Shown: positions 1 to 10,579, counted from the first letter of the stretch. The stretch is 64,000 nucleotides of DNA from Coix lacryma-jobi var. lacryma-jobi (GCA_009763385.1 CM019825.1:18904457-18968456), one strand, 5' to 3'. Notes: a model not told the origin generated them from the letters alone. Numbers and translations: made by a program.

Positions 1-325
1 GTGCGCACGAGTGAGGACAAAGTGCGCAGAAAAGACTGATGTTGGTCTGTGAGGGAAGTCTATGTCCTATGAAAGCTGCCTGATGTAAGCGGGCCCGGCC
101 TCGAGGAGGCGGGACGTTACAGAATGGTATCAGAGCCGACTCTCGCGGTTTCACGGGCGCGTGTGTCGCAGTTGCGCAGGCATAGTGCGCATGGCTGGTG
201 TGGATCCGGAGTGGTCACACAGCATGGCATATGCGCTGGCATTGGGCATACGGACGTGGCCAAGAGAGGACGTTCCTGGCCTGGGATTGATCGACGAGGA
301 CGTCGATCTCTTAAGGGGGTGAGGA

Positions 326-598
326 TGTAACATCCCGGCCCATGGCTTAATAGGAATAATAGGATACTCATACCAATAAGTTGCAACTTCTTTTCCGGAA
401 GCCCATCTCCTAAAAACTCCAAAGTTAAGCGTGCTTGGCTTGGAGCGATGGGTGACCGACCGGGAAGTTCTTCCCGGGTGCGCACGAGTGAGCACAAAGT
501 GCGCAGAAAAGACTGGTGTTGGTCTGTGAGGGAAGTCTATGTCCTATGAAAGCTGCCTGATGTAAGCGGGCTCGGCCTCGAGGAGGCGGGACGTTACA
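326..598 (+). repeat. Cassandra 3' LTR
   Basis: The LTR is 273 bp, with TG..CA ends extended to an inverted TGTAAC/GTTACA. It contains the 5S-like promoter block at about 398-490. The polypurine tract lies immediately upstream. Confidence 0.88.
398..490 (+). promoter_or_regulatory. 5S rRNA-derived block with internal pol III promoter boxes
   Basis: This segment resembles the 3' two thirds of plant 5S rRNA. The A-box-like stretch is at about 422-437 (AGTTAAGCGTGCTTGG), the intermediate element at 447-457 (GATGGGTGACC) and the C-box-like stretch at about 458-475 (CGACCGGGAAGT). In the Cassandra family these drive RNA polymerase III transcription. It is part of an LTR and not an rRNA gene: the 5S 5' end is missing. 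Confidence 0.75.
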
Positions 599-2758
599 GA
601 GGACGGCACCAGAGGATTCTCCGAGGCACGCCGCATCTGTAGGACTTCTTCTTGGTGGAATCCGCGCCCGAGATCATCTTCATCACGCACACCGGAGCTC
701 CGGCCACCGAGCACTCGCCACCACCGTCACACTCCCTCTCTGGTCGGCCTCCGTCGAAAAGGAACCCTCCTTCGGTCTCGCGGTGAGCTCATCTGCACGC
801 TCCTACCCTCCCCGCTACCTCTACCGGCCTCTAGGGCACCCCCCCGAGTGAGCTTCGACGGCCATCCATGGCGCGCCGCCACGGACAGAGCCGCTCCGCC
901 GCTGTCACGGCTGCGCCCATCTCTCCACCGTCCGATCTGCGCTGAACGATTAGGATTAGAACTTAGATCGAACCGGCATGAGCCCGGTTCACAGCGCCGT
1001 GAACTCGGTGCACAGAAGCCGCGTCAGCACGTTCACGGGCCACGTGATGCACCCGACCAATCCGAGAGCGCCACGAGGCTCCACGTCAGCCACCGTGCTG
1101 ACTGCGCCGACCAGCCAACCACTTTTGCTAAAGAGCCCTCTACTTTTCCTAGAATCAACCCGCCGTCCTTTGAGCACTGTTCTCTGAGTCTCTGTACACT
1201 TACGGTTTAGCCCTCGCGTTTCCGAGGATTTCAGGCACAGTCCTAGGGCGCGTTGCACACACCCTCCGCCTAGCTGGCGCACTGAGCCAGTTGCACACTG
1301 CCACCTGGCGCCCGGTCAGCGCCACATCGGCACGCGTCAGCCGGCCCTGGCCGTTTTGCAATCTAGCCCCGGAGTTATCCTTAAATCAACTCGCCATCCG
1401 AATACACTATGCGCTGTGTCTCAGAATTCTTCCTCTTTGGCCCCTGAGTTTGCACCGAAATGAGGCCCGGTACACTGCCCTTTCTTTTTCTGGTTTTATT
1501 TAATTTAAATTCGAAATTGAGTTCAAAGTATTTACAATTTTACCATCCAACTTCAAAAGCCCATAACTTACTCATTTTAACTCCGTTTTGACCCGTTCAA
1601 GTTGCGTTAGATTCGTCTCGTCAAGCTCTACGCGTTAGATCTATTTATATACTGTTTTCATAATGTTTGCTGCCCTGATATTTATTATGTTTGTTTGGGC
1701 CATGTGATGATGCTTGATCCAGCGAGTGCGAGCTACACGGAACCCCAGAATCCAGCCTTCGTCTCCGTTGATTCGACCCAGCCCGAAGGCAAGTGTCCTT
1801 GCTCATATTGCTCCCGTATTTATTTTATTTTGAGTTAGAGTAGTTAGAACCTGTAGATGCATGCAGTCTTAAATTTGAATCCCATGTTAAGGTTTACTAG
1901 AACTTGTCCATATTTTCCTTGACACCTGGTTTGGGATGGTTTTGGTAGAAGTCATGCTTAGCCTTGCTGTCTTGGGTTGGGATGGTTAATTATAATTAAT
2001 TCTGATTAATGATTTATGAAACATGTGGACTGGTAATGTTGTAGTATGGTGAGTAGGTAAATCCGGCAGGATGGACCGTGTGGTGGTTTTGTGCCGTGTG
2101 ACTCGGCAGCTGCATTTGGTTTTTGGTTCTGGGCTTGTGCTAGATTATCCTGCCTGGATCCCTAGGACCCGGTTCTCGAAGCCTGTAACCCGGCAAAACA
2201 GCGCAAACCATGAGGCCTATATGGCTCTGGGACTGGCTAATTAATTAGTTTCCTTCAAGTTGAGGGTCCACACGGGGTTTGTTTTAGTGGCTCACGAGGG
2301 AGCCCTGGGGGTCGTAGACCTTTGTACGGGGTGAAACCTTAGAGGTACGTGTGGAACGGACTTGGAGGCGACTTTGTAAAGGCCTTGTAGTGCGACCCCG
2401 CTGTGCACCTTGGCAGTGTTTAGCGTGATGGGGAAACGCATGACTCATGGGTAAAGATGTGCGAACTCTGCAGAGTATTAAAACTGATATATCAGCCGTG
2501 CTCACGGTCACGAGCGGGCTTGGACTTCTTCGAGATTAGTTGGTGGGTTGGTTCTAGTTCGTTAGAGAAGCCTTATGTGGTTATTAGTCTCATATGACAT
2601 GGGTACAGAGGCTTCTTCTACGCGGGTTACTGCTTGGTACGGGAGTGACTCCCAGGCTCGAGCGCAGACCTGGAGTTATTACGGAAGGTAGCTCTCTATG
2701 TCGTGACGTATGGAACTAATACACATAGGACTCCTTGTAACGGCCTGGTTCGGGTCAT

Positions 2759-2900
2759 CTGATGGACTTCAGGTGTGGTTTGCCTGATGGACTTCAGGTG
2801 TGGGTACTTGGTGTGACTCCAAGTGCGGTTGCTTGGTGTGACTCCAAGTGTTGGTTGCTCGGTGTGACTCCGAGTGTGGTTTGCTCGGTGCGACTCCGAG
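2759..2900 (+). repeat. Minisatellite of six hairpin units with compensatory stems
   Basis: Units of 23-26 bp each contain a short perfect stem around a related loop. The stems are CTGA/TCAG (2759-2772), CCTGA/TCAGG (2783-2798), ACTTGG/CCAAGT (2806-2824), CTTGG/CCAAG (2832-2848), CTCGG/CCGAG (2858-2874) and CTCGG/CCGAG again (2884-2900). Base changes on the left arm are matched on the right arm. Confidence 0.8.
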
Positions 2901-3112
2901 TGTGGTTACTGTTCTGTTGGAGACTGTGGTTATAACCTAGTAAATAGGTGCATAGGATTAATAGGATTTAATAGGGTGTGTTGCTTTAGGCGCTTGAGTC
3001 AAACAAAGTCAGCCTACCTTTGATAATAGCCTCATAAGCATATATTTTCTACACTTGCGGAGTACATTTCGATGTACTCACCCTTCCTCTTTGAACCCCC
3101 TGCTACCCCCAC

Positions 3113-3223
3113 CCAGACGTTGGAGTCTACGACGCAGAGCAGGAATACCCCGAAGACGGTGGTTACGACCTCGACAACTTGTACCCAGAAGACGGTGGAT
3201 ACGACCCAGACGACTTGCACTAG
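3113..3223 (+). other. Short acidic reading frame with duplicated YPEDGGYD unit inside LTR
   Basis: The frame beginning at 3113 reads a Tyr/Asp/Glu-rich peptide in which YPEDGGYDLDNL is followed by YPEDGGYDPDDL, then a TAG stop (3221-3223). Just upstream is a pyrimidine-rich run ending CCCAG (3085-3116), which looks like a splice acceptor, so this may be the last exon of an LTR-embedded coding segment. No homologue recognised. Confidence 0.35.
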
Positions 3224-3465
3224 GATGGCGCAGCCCCCGGTCGACCTTCCTGTGGAGATGACGTACAGTTTCCGCGAGTCTACATTAGAGTTAGACTGAG
3301 AGTCTGTACTTTTCTTTTGGACCCGAGGGTCATTTTTGTAATAATGTACGATATATTAATAAAGCATTGTTTTGATATTTACTATGATGTGGATATATGT
3401 ATGAAAATTGATCCTGGCATACATATATTGTGCTCCAATTTTGTTCTTAAAATTGGGGTGTCACA

Positions 3466-3890
3466 GGGGAGCAGATAGAGAGGAAGAACAACAAAGGAAG
3501 ATAGCATCATCCTGCTATTCCATTCATGTTAATTGACAAAAATAAGCCAGCCTTTTGTATACAACAGTCAGCACGTACCAGCAACAGTGTGTCTCACACT
3601 TACATGGGCTGAGCCGCCCCTCTCCTCCCTACCAGGGCGGCAGGGCCAAACAACCCATATTCCATCCAGCAGCACTCATTACGCTTTCCTCAGTCAGCCA
3701 CGCCTGGTGCGTCTCCTGCCAGGAGGCTCTCATCCATCATGCATGACACAGAGGCGCTAGCTACTGCCCTGGTTGGAGTTGGAGGCTTGGAGCTGCAACG
3801 CCCGAACCGATGGAAGAAGGATGACAGTGCATAGGCGATAGCGACAGGATACGACGAATGTGAAACGCCGGGATTAGGAGGCCGGGCTAT

Positions 3891-3921
<31 letters not shown>

Positions 3922-5333
3922 ATATGCATGGGCCGGGCTGGGCCTAATGTAGTGGTCAACCTGTCATATCCCATGAGAACCTGTCAAAATTAATTTTACA
4001 TGGCGAGCCCAGCTGGCATAAATCTCCCGATCTTGACAATTGTATTTATACTGGCATTTTTGCTGAATATTTCACATAGCAGTAGCTTCCAAATCTCCCA
4101 CCGCTTAGCTGAACCCGCGAGCCGCACAAGGAGGTCACAGAAGGTTTGTGACTCCTGTAGTAGGCAGTAGCAAGTAGCAACACAGCTCGGCATGCAACAG
4201 CTCCTACTGGAGCAAATAGAACAAAACAATCACTTTTGAGGTAACAGATGAGGACCACCAAAAAGCAAGTAGTCTTCACACAAGTAGTACTAGTGCTCGT
4301 GAGCAGCGAGGACCTGGTAGTGCAGACCGCGAGCTTTCGGTCTCAGACGGATGGCCGGCCGGCCGGCAAGCAAGCGAATGCCCGCCCCCTGCTTGCAGAC
4401 TGGAAGGAGTTCACGACGGCGGCACCTGCTACTGCTTCTGAAGTTCTGATTGACATGCATGCAATGTGCCCGAGCCCGACGACATCGTCATGGATGGACT
4501 TCCGGCCGATTGACTGGCTGACGAGAGATGACTCCGACGAGTCCGAGACTCCGGCGGTACTCTTTGTCGTTTGCTATCTCTTCTCCGTTTTTGTTAATAG
4601 TCCATGGCTCTCTTTACATTTACAACTCACATCAACAAGAACAGTATTATATTTGGAAATGGCAAATTTAAACTTTCAAATGAGAAAACGAATGGGGTTG
4701 TTTTGTACGTGTGAGGTGATAATGTCCGGCGGTGCCACCAGGCATGGAGAATCTGCGGAAGAGATTAATGGAAGCTAAGGAGAACTTATTACATACAGCT
4801 AATATTTCATCCACAATGCCAATGAGCGAGGGAGAGGGAGTAGTGTTTCTATATATTTCTATATGTATATATAATCCTTATCCTTACAAGTGTAGTACCT
4901 CCGCGCGCGTCAGCTATTTGGGTCCAACTCTTGACATAGTGTCCTCGCGACATACAAGCGAGATGGGACCAAGAACACTGCAGGAATGGAGACGTAAATA
5001 ACAATATATTATTTGCAGGCGGTTGAAAACTCGTTTGGTGATGAGTGAATCACTGTTATTATTCCTTTGCTACAAATTCAATACAGTACAGTACAATTCA
5101 AGGTTTACACGCCTGAGATCCATCAAGCATATATACTCTATACTGTGCGGAAAGATACTACTTATTAAATATTAATTCACGTTGGGTTCATCACTAGAAA
5201 CGAATAAATATCTTGTTAAATATGGACTAATATAAACGTAGACGGATCCTCCGTATTACATGTAAGCCTGCCTGCCTACCTGCATGCAACCGATCCATAT
5301 CATAAAACATAGCATCACATGCTCGTCTTCCAC
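3466..5333. other. Gene-poor spacer with one doubtful reading frame
   Basis: It contains a (TTC)n microsatellite at 3891-3919 and an unrecognised open frame of 176 codons starting at ATG 4248 (stop 4776-4778). The frame has no recognisable domain, and its C-terminal half looks like intron or UTR. A plausible donor at about 4556 and acceptor near 4741 suggest an unverified spliced form. I do not call it a gene. Confidence 0.4.
3891..3919. repeat. (TTC)n microsatellite
   Basis: Uninterrupted TTC repeat of about 29 bp. Confidence 0.95.
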
Positions 5334-6062
5334 TCAACGACCACCGCCTTCACCAGCACCACCTCCTAAAGCAGCACCAGCACCGAAGCCACCGCTATGC
5401 CCACCGCCACCACCAAGACCTCCTCCAGCACCACCTCCTATACCACCCCCTGTGCCGAAACCTCCACCGTATCCGCCACCAAGTCCTCCGCCACCACCAA
5501 GACCTGCACCTACACCACTTCCTACACCCAATCCAGAGCCAAAGCCTCCACCATGCCCACCGCCGAGGCCTCCTCCTCCACCGCCGCCAAACCCTCCACC
5601 GCCGCCAAAGCCTCCAAAAATACCACCACTGCCAACTCCAGCCCCACTACCGAAACCACCACCATGGCCACCGCCGAGTCCCCATCCGCCTCCAGCTCCA
5701 CCACCAAAGCCTCCTCCATGTCCTATGCCAAGGCCTCCTCTTGATCCAATGCCACCCCCAATGCCGCCTGACCCAGCACCAAAACCACTACCAAGGCCTC
5801 CTCCACCTAATCCACCACCCGCTCCAAACCCACCATCGTGGCTAGCGCCCCCACCGCCTCCAAAACCACCCCCTGCACCTCCGCCAAATCCTGTGCCTCC
5901 TCCAAAGCCAAACCCGCAACGACGTCCGAAAATGCTGTGACCAAATCGTGGGATGTTAAAATTAGCGAGTGCAATAGTGCTCAGCTCGGGAACAATGACA
6001 AGGAGGAGGACAAAGAAGAGGACAGTACTGTGTCTAGCGCTAGACATGGCTAAGCACAGCAT
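5334..6062 (-). CDS. Secreted glycine-rich (cell-wall type) protein
   Basis: Single-exon reading frame. The first ATG is at 6062-6060 and a second in-frame ATG at 6047-6045 (MSSARH) could also be used; either gives an N-terminal signal peptide with core VLFFVLLLVIV and a likely cleavage after ALA. The mature protein is almost entirely GGGxGGG-type repeats with interspersed Phe, His, Leu and Ala (GGGFGG, GGGHGG, GSGGIGG), ending GGGR before a TGA. Plant proteins of this build are structural, exported to the cell wall. A TATA box sits 85 bp upstream of the second ATG in the correct orientation. The opposite strand also reads as a proline-rich frame, but that frame has no promoter or signal peptide. 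Confidence 0.8.
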   Translation of the reverse strand: MLCLAMSSARHSTVLFFVLLLVIVPELSTIALANFNIPRFGHSIFGRRCGFGFGGGTGFGGGAGGGFGGGGGASHDGGFGAGGGLGGGGLGSGFGAGSGGIGGGIGSRGGLGIGHGGGFGGGAGGGWGLGGGHGGGFGSGAGVGSGGIFGGFGGGGGFGGGGGGGLGGGHGGGFGSGLGVGSGVGAGLGGGGGLGGGYGGGFGTGGGIGGGAGGGLGGGGGHSGGFGAGAALGGGAGEGGGR

Positions 6063-6130
6063 GTTGGCTGGTGGCAAGCTTGAGCTCTGATGTTTAGTGA
6101 TGTCTCCTCCAAGGTCGAGCTAGGGAGCGC

Positions 6131-6138
6131 TATATATA
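6131..6138 (-). promoter_or_regulatory. TATA box of the glycine-rich protein gene
   Basis: ACTATATATA on the minus strand, about 70-85 bp upstream of the two candidate start codons. It gives a short 5' UTR. Confidence 0.65.
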
Positions 6139-6628
6139 GTGGAGGCATGCAGATGGAAGGGACGTGTGTTTCCCTGGGGGACAGGGAGGAGGTTTCAGGT
6201 TGAGCGGTGGCGTGCATGGATGTGGAGTGAGTGCATTGATGTTGGCCGGGTTCGGTGAGCAGTTGTGGTGATGGCGGGAGAGAAGGGAACTTTTGAGTAA
6301 CGGTGTTCAGAAGGAAGGAGTGATCGACATGCAAAAGTCACCTGCATATGCAGGGATGAGTACGTGTACATATATTTTTCTTAATTGCTATTGTTATCAA
6401 GTCAAAGTTAGATTTGCTAGAATGAACAGCAGGACCTTTTTGCTAGGAAATGACGCACTCGAATCCTTCCGCGAGTTATTGTGACGAAAGAATCCTAGAA
6501 CGAGTAGGCCACAGGCCCCAAATTAAAAAAAACGGCGTGGCATCATTCTCTCGGCGGCACGTCGATTTGTGTCGTCTACTTCGTGTGATTTTTTTTTTTA
6601 CAGAAAGACCCTCATAAGTAGCTCTTAA

Positions 6629-6932
6629 GGTCTCGTTTGGCAGAGCTCTCAGAGCTAATTCTCTGCTGAATTCAGCAGGAGCTCTGACAAACAATTTTTC
6701 AGATCCATTTCCAGAGAGAAGTGATTATCTGTTGATTCCATGAAGTGATTCTCTAGAATGAGCTAAGATACTAAGAGGCTGTGCCTAATTCTGTGAAGTG
6801 ATTCTCTATGCTGATTTTAAGAGTTTATGTTAAAAAATCAAAGAGAATCACTTTCAGTCAAAGAATCACTTCTCTCAGATAATCAGTTTATATAGAGAAT
6901 CAGAATCAGATGAAATTCTACTGAAGTGGCTC
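6629..6932 (-). mobile_element. Tourist-like MITE, left member of a head-to-head pair
   Basis: Outer terminus GGTCTCGTTTGGCAGAGCTC. The element is about 300 bp and matches, in reverse complement, the neighbouring element at 6936-7238 almost throughout. A TAA is present at 6626-6628 and another at 6933-6935. Confidence 0.75.
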
Positions 6933-6935
6933 TAA

Positions 6936-7238
6936 GGGCTAGTTTGGTAGAGCTCCATCTAATTCTGATTCTTTATAGAAGCTGATTCTCTGAGTTTAGT
7001 GATTCTATGGCTGAAAGTGTTTCTCTTTGATTCTTTAGCATAAACTCTTAAAACCAGCATGGAGAATCACTTCACAGAATCAGGGGAAGCTACTTTTTCA
7101 GCTCTCAGCCTCTTAGTTCATTTTAGAGAATCACTTCACGGAATCAGCAGAGAATCACTTCTCTCTAAAAAAACTAATTGGCAGAGCTCCTGCTGGATTC
7201 AGCAGAGAATCAGCTCTGGGAGCTCTGTCAAATGAGGC
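6936..7238 (+). mobile_element. Tourist-like MITE, right member of a head-to-head pair
   Basis: It starts GGGCTAGTTTGGTAGAGCTCC directly after TAA 6933-6935 and ends in the inverted terminus at 7238. It is the inverted copy of 6629-6932, and the pair forms a roughly 610-bp hairpin. Confidence 0.75.
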
Positions 7239-7487
7239 AAGACGAGGTCGGCTTCTCGCAAGAGGATGCTCACTGGCTCATGTTCCTAAGGTGTACTCAC
7301 CGTAGGACGCCACAGTATATAGAAATCAATCCTCTACATGGAGAAAAATATAAAATTTTATTGAAAAGATTTTTTAATCTAGTTTTTTTTTAAAAAAATA
7401 TTAGAAGTTAAATTGTATTTTCTACAAATCGAGTCAAACTTGCGGTACATAAACAATAACAATAATTAATTTGGGAAAAATAGAGTA

Positions 7488-7748
7488 CTCTCTCTGTATG
7501 ACTTTTAGATGTCGTTTGGGACAGCGATACGGTCTTCAAAGTGTAACTTTGACCACTTATTTTTTTAAAAAATATTTGTTGCAAAGTGATATATGTATAT
7601 TTTTTTATGAAAGTACTTTCAAGACAAATTTATTTATATAATTTTTATATCTCTAAACTTAATAATTTAAAAGTTATTCATGATTTATATTCCCAATGTT
7701 TGACTCAAATCTTGTCTAAATCGACATCTATTTCCGATACGGAGGGAG
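7488..7748 (-). mobile_element. Stowaway-like MITE
   Basis: TA target duplication (7486-7487 and 7749-7750). The termini are CTCTCTCTGTATGAC and the complement of CTCCCTCCGTATCGG. Its interior is the reverse complement of the element at 57664-57922. Confidence 0.8.
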
Positions 7749-8048
7749 TATATATTAAGCAAAGTTTTCGCCCATGGATGGTTTGAGAGGCGAAGGCAGA
7801 GTAAACTAGAGAAAGGTGCATTTGGTTTGTGAGTGTATATACATCTTCTTTAGGAGGTACATATATGATGAAATTTTAGGTATAATTATTGTTTTTATAA
7901 TTTTTAAGGGGGTGTCTGAGCACCTCTGTTCTCTACGTAGCTTCGCCCCTGCTGTGGCTACTTCAAGGGCTACCATCCAGCTTTCACTAGAATAAAATGT
8001 ATGTATGGTATCCTAGCCTATGTTTAATTCTGTCTATTTTTGTCGTGG

Positions 8049-8256
8049 TCATGTTTAGTTCAAAAAAATATATTCAACATTTCTCATCACATCAAATCTT
8101 TAGTTGTATGCATGGAGTATTAAATGTTAGGTAAAAAATAATTAATTGTACAGTTTATCTGTAAATATCGAGACAAATCTTTCGAGCTTGGTTAGTCTAT
8201 ATTTAGACAAAGTTTGTCAAATAATAAGAAAAGTGCTAAAATTTTGCGGGCCATGT
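8049..8256 (+). mobile_element. MITE copy (abundant TAA family), degraded
   Basis: It shares the conserved core (ATGCATGGAGTATTAAATG, then GAGACAAATCTTTCGAGC, then TTTGTCAAATAA) with the copies at 8654, 22362, 30663, 47662 and 59992. Ends are approximate. Confidence 0.65.
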
Positions 8257-8653
8257 CAATACACCAGAGAAGTACTCCGTACGTAGGTTCTTCGTCTGTC
8301 AGGCGCCAAGACAGGAGCTTCCCCAGCAGCCGGCACAATCCACCTCCACCTCCACCATAGCGATTAGCGTGGTGCCTTGGTGGCCGAAAATACGGTCGGC
8401 GTGGAGCGACGACCAGCGAGCCGGTATGGACTCCTTGTTCGCCTTGGTCTCCTGTCCATCGTAATCAAGATTCCACTAGTAGAGAATTAAGGAACAGAGA
8501 TTAAACTGCTAAACAAGCCCATATATTATATTATACTTTTATTTTTTATACTAACTTCATATTTTTGGACGGCATCCCACAAGGATCAGATTAAACTGTA
8601 TTCAACATTTTTAAAGATAAAATTACAGGAAAAACGGATTTAAAACTAGCTAA

Positions 8654-8885
8654 GGGCATGTTTAGATCCCAAATATTTACAAGATTCCCCATCACATCGA
8701 ATCTTTAGACGCATGCATGGAGTATTAAATGTAGGTAAAAAAAATAACTAATTGTACAGTTTGTTTGTAAATGTCGAGACGAATCTTTTGAGTCTAGTTG
8801 GTCCATATTTGGACAAAGTTTGTCAAATAACAACGAAAGTGCTACAGGAACTTTACACCCAAAATTCTTTCAACTAAACACACTC
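8654..8885 (+). mobile_element. MITE copy (abundant TAA family), complete
   Basis: TAA on both sides (8651-8653 and 8886-8888). Termini are GGGCATGTTTAG and CTAAACACACTC. The core contains the GAGACGAATCTTTTGAG and AACGAAAGTGCTACAG motifs of the family. Confidence 0.85.
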
Positions 8886-9147
8886 TAAAGGGCTAGTTCG
8901 ATGGTCAAAGTATCTAGTTTGAAGTTGAGTGGCCAAAATCAGACTCCAGCTGTGGTGGTAGTTGAATTGTTAAAAATGGAGTTTTTTTTTTTCTTAAACT
9001 TGTTAATAATAGTTTATCTCTAATTACTAGATGAATTCTCACGCCTTGTGATGTTTTTTAATTTCTTTCAGGTTTTTACATATATGAGAATAGAAATACA
9101 GTAAATTCATAGCCTGAGTCTATGACTCCATCCTCTGCCTATGAGTC

Positions 9148-9999
9148 TGTTGGGACACGATAAAACAGGTCGCGAATGAGTTATCTAATAGGGAACATTG
9201 TGTGGTGATAAACTTTTATGAACATTCCACCGGCCTTTGCTCGAAGGTCGTTATTAGAAGACGAAGGCCCAAAATAAGACAGATGTCCTTTAGAAGGCGG
9301 AGGTCCTTCGGAAGACGAAGGTCCAAAAGGAGGTGGAGGTCTTCTGAATAGCAGAGGTCCCTCGGGAGACGAAGGTCCAACAAAAGGTGGAGGTCTTCTA
9401 AATAGTGGATGTCCTTCGGAAGATAGAGGTCCGAAAGGAGGCGAAGTTCTCCTGGATGACAGAGACCCAAAAGGAAGCAAGAAGCCAAAAGGAGAGGTCT
9501 CCCACTGGCGCCGCTCAATAGGGGATGGTGGAGATCTTGACACTTGGACGAAAAGCTAATCCGACGAGGACCTCAGCCGGACGAGACTATGGTCTGACAA
9601 TGTTCTGTGGGCCGCGGTGCATGTCTGTAAGAAAATGAGCCTCCAATAGAAGTGACCTAAGGCCAAACAGACAGTGTAGTTGGAGGATGAGGAAGAAAGC
9701 CCAAACTACCCCTAAGGGTTAGACCCGAGTAGAAGAATATTCCGAGAATATTCACGTACTATGTAAGAGAAAAAATATAAAAGAAAAAACTTCATGAACA
9801 GTACGCTATAAAAAGGGAATAAAACCTCATGTAAAAGTTAGTTGAGATCAGTTAATGAAACTCTAAATGCAACTGTCCTCTCTCTCACTCCATTGATTGG
9901 ACCTTCGACCAGAGTCTGGACCCCAATGTGGAAGATTTGTGGTGTTCAATCTTTAGTGGTCCTGCTCGTTTGAGCTTATCAGCTCACAACAAAACAACA
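9148..9999 (+). mobile_element. Probable solo LTR with U3 tandem repeats
   Basis: It starts TGTTG and ends CAACA. A TATA box (TATAAAAAGG) lies at 9807-9816, followed by a U5-like leader. Three to four tandem copies of a 53-54-bp unit fill 9258-9470. No matching second LTR or coding interior lies in the window, and no clean 5-bp target duplication is visible, so the ends are tentative. Confidence 0.45.
9258..9470. repeat. Tandem repeat, 53-54-bp unit
   Basis: The sequence GAAGACGAAGGTCC and neighbouring GGAGGTCTTCT recur at about 53-54-bp spacing (near 9258, 9311, 9366, 9418). The repeat makes a proline-rich frame on the minus strand that I regard as incidental. Confidence 0.75.
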
Positions 10000-10320
10000 T
10001 CGGCCGGATAAAATACTACCAACCGAACAACCGTACTAAGTGATTCAATGTAGCTTCTTGCTTTACTTTGTCAAAACACCTTAATATAAGCGTCCCTAAT
10101 TCATGATGAATTAATGAAACTCTCAAGTGGGGATCCCCTCCTGCGGTTGACCCTAAAAAACACATGCTTTGATCATGCAACACTGAAAGCTTCAGTCTAA
10201 CTCAGCAGCCATCAGTCACTCGGTGCAATAAGATAGACCCATTTTAACATGACCGCCACTCCGGATAGCATGTGAAGGAAAATATATGAATATATAAATG
10301 AGCATCGACCATATACATAG

Positions 10321-10579
10321 ATCCCGTTTGGTACAGCTCAGCTTAACTAGTGAAACTGTTTTTTTTAATAGCTACATGAACAACTTCCTAGATAAAACTG
10401 AGCTGTTTTAAAAAAATTATTTGGTAAAACAATTTCACTAACAACTTCATACGTAGTTTTGTGTGAGAGAAAATAAAACAACTTCATGAGTGAAACTGTT
10501 TTAGAAAAAAGATGTTTGACAAAAAAAAAACAGCTCACAACAGATCATGAAGCTGTTGTGAGCTGTACCAAACAGACCC
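10321..10579. mobile_element. MITE with GTTTGGTACAGCTCA termini
   Basis: The terminal inverted repeats are CCCGTTTGGTACAGCTCA at left and the complement of GTCTGTTTGGTACAGCTCA at right. The interior is rich in AACAGCTTCA-like inverted words. Same family as 10919-11251 and the truncated copy at 63866. Confidence 0.8.

Larger units (their letters stand above)
1..598 (+). mobile_element. Cassandra TRIM retrotransposon (5' LTR truncated by window edge)
   Basis: The end of a 5' LTR (1-121, ending GTTACA) is followed by a tRNA-Met-type primer binding site (125-136, TGGTATCAGAGC), a roughly 200-bp non-coding interior, a polypurine tract (about 312-325) and a complete 3' LTR (326-598) starting TGTAAC and ending GTTACA. 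The first 121 bases match the end of the 3' LTR with three differences counted by eye. The short interior without protein genes and the 5S-like block in the LTR are the hallmarks of Cassandra, a terminal-repeat retrotransposon in miniature. It must be mobilised by enzymes supplied in trans. Confidence 0.9.
599..3465 (+). mobile_element. 3' portion of a long LTR (probable Ty3/gypsy-type)
   Basis: This gene-less stretch ends at 3465 in ATTGGGGTGTCACA, a typical plus-oriented LTR terminus. Polyadenylation-like AT-rich sequence precedes the end (about 3345-3370). The organisation (GC-rich leader-like part, AT-rich middle, minisatellite, then a short acidic reading frame near the end) is like that of the long LTRs of grass gypsy elements. 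The 5' end is not visible; the Cassandra copy sits at its left side. Family assignment is inference. Confidence 0.5.

Noticed and set aside
398..490. A 5S rRNA gene
   Set aside because: Only part of 5S is present and it lies within an LTR with primer site and polypurine tract, so it is Cassandra and not rDNA.
2759..2900. CRISPR array
   Set aside because: Units are contiguous with no unique spacers, and this is a plant genome.
5284..5940. Proline-rich extensin-like gene on the plus strand
   Set aside because: No signal peptide or promoter; the minus strand has both. It is the antisense of the glycine-rich gene.
9181..9543. Proline-rich protein on the minus strand
   Set aside because: The frame is created by the 53-54-bp tandem repeat in an LTR-like sequence.
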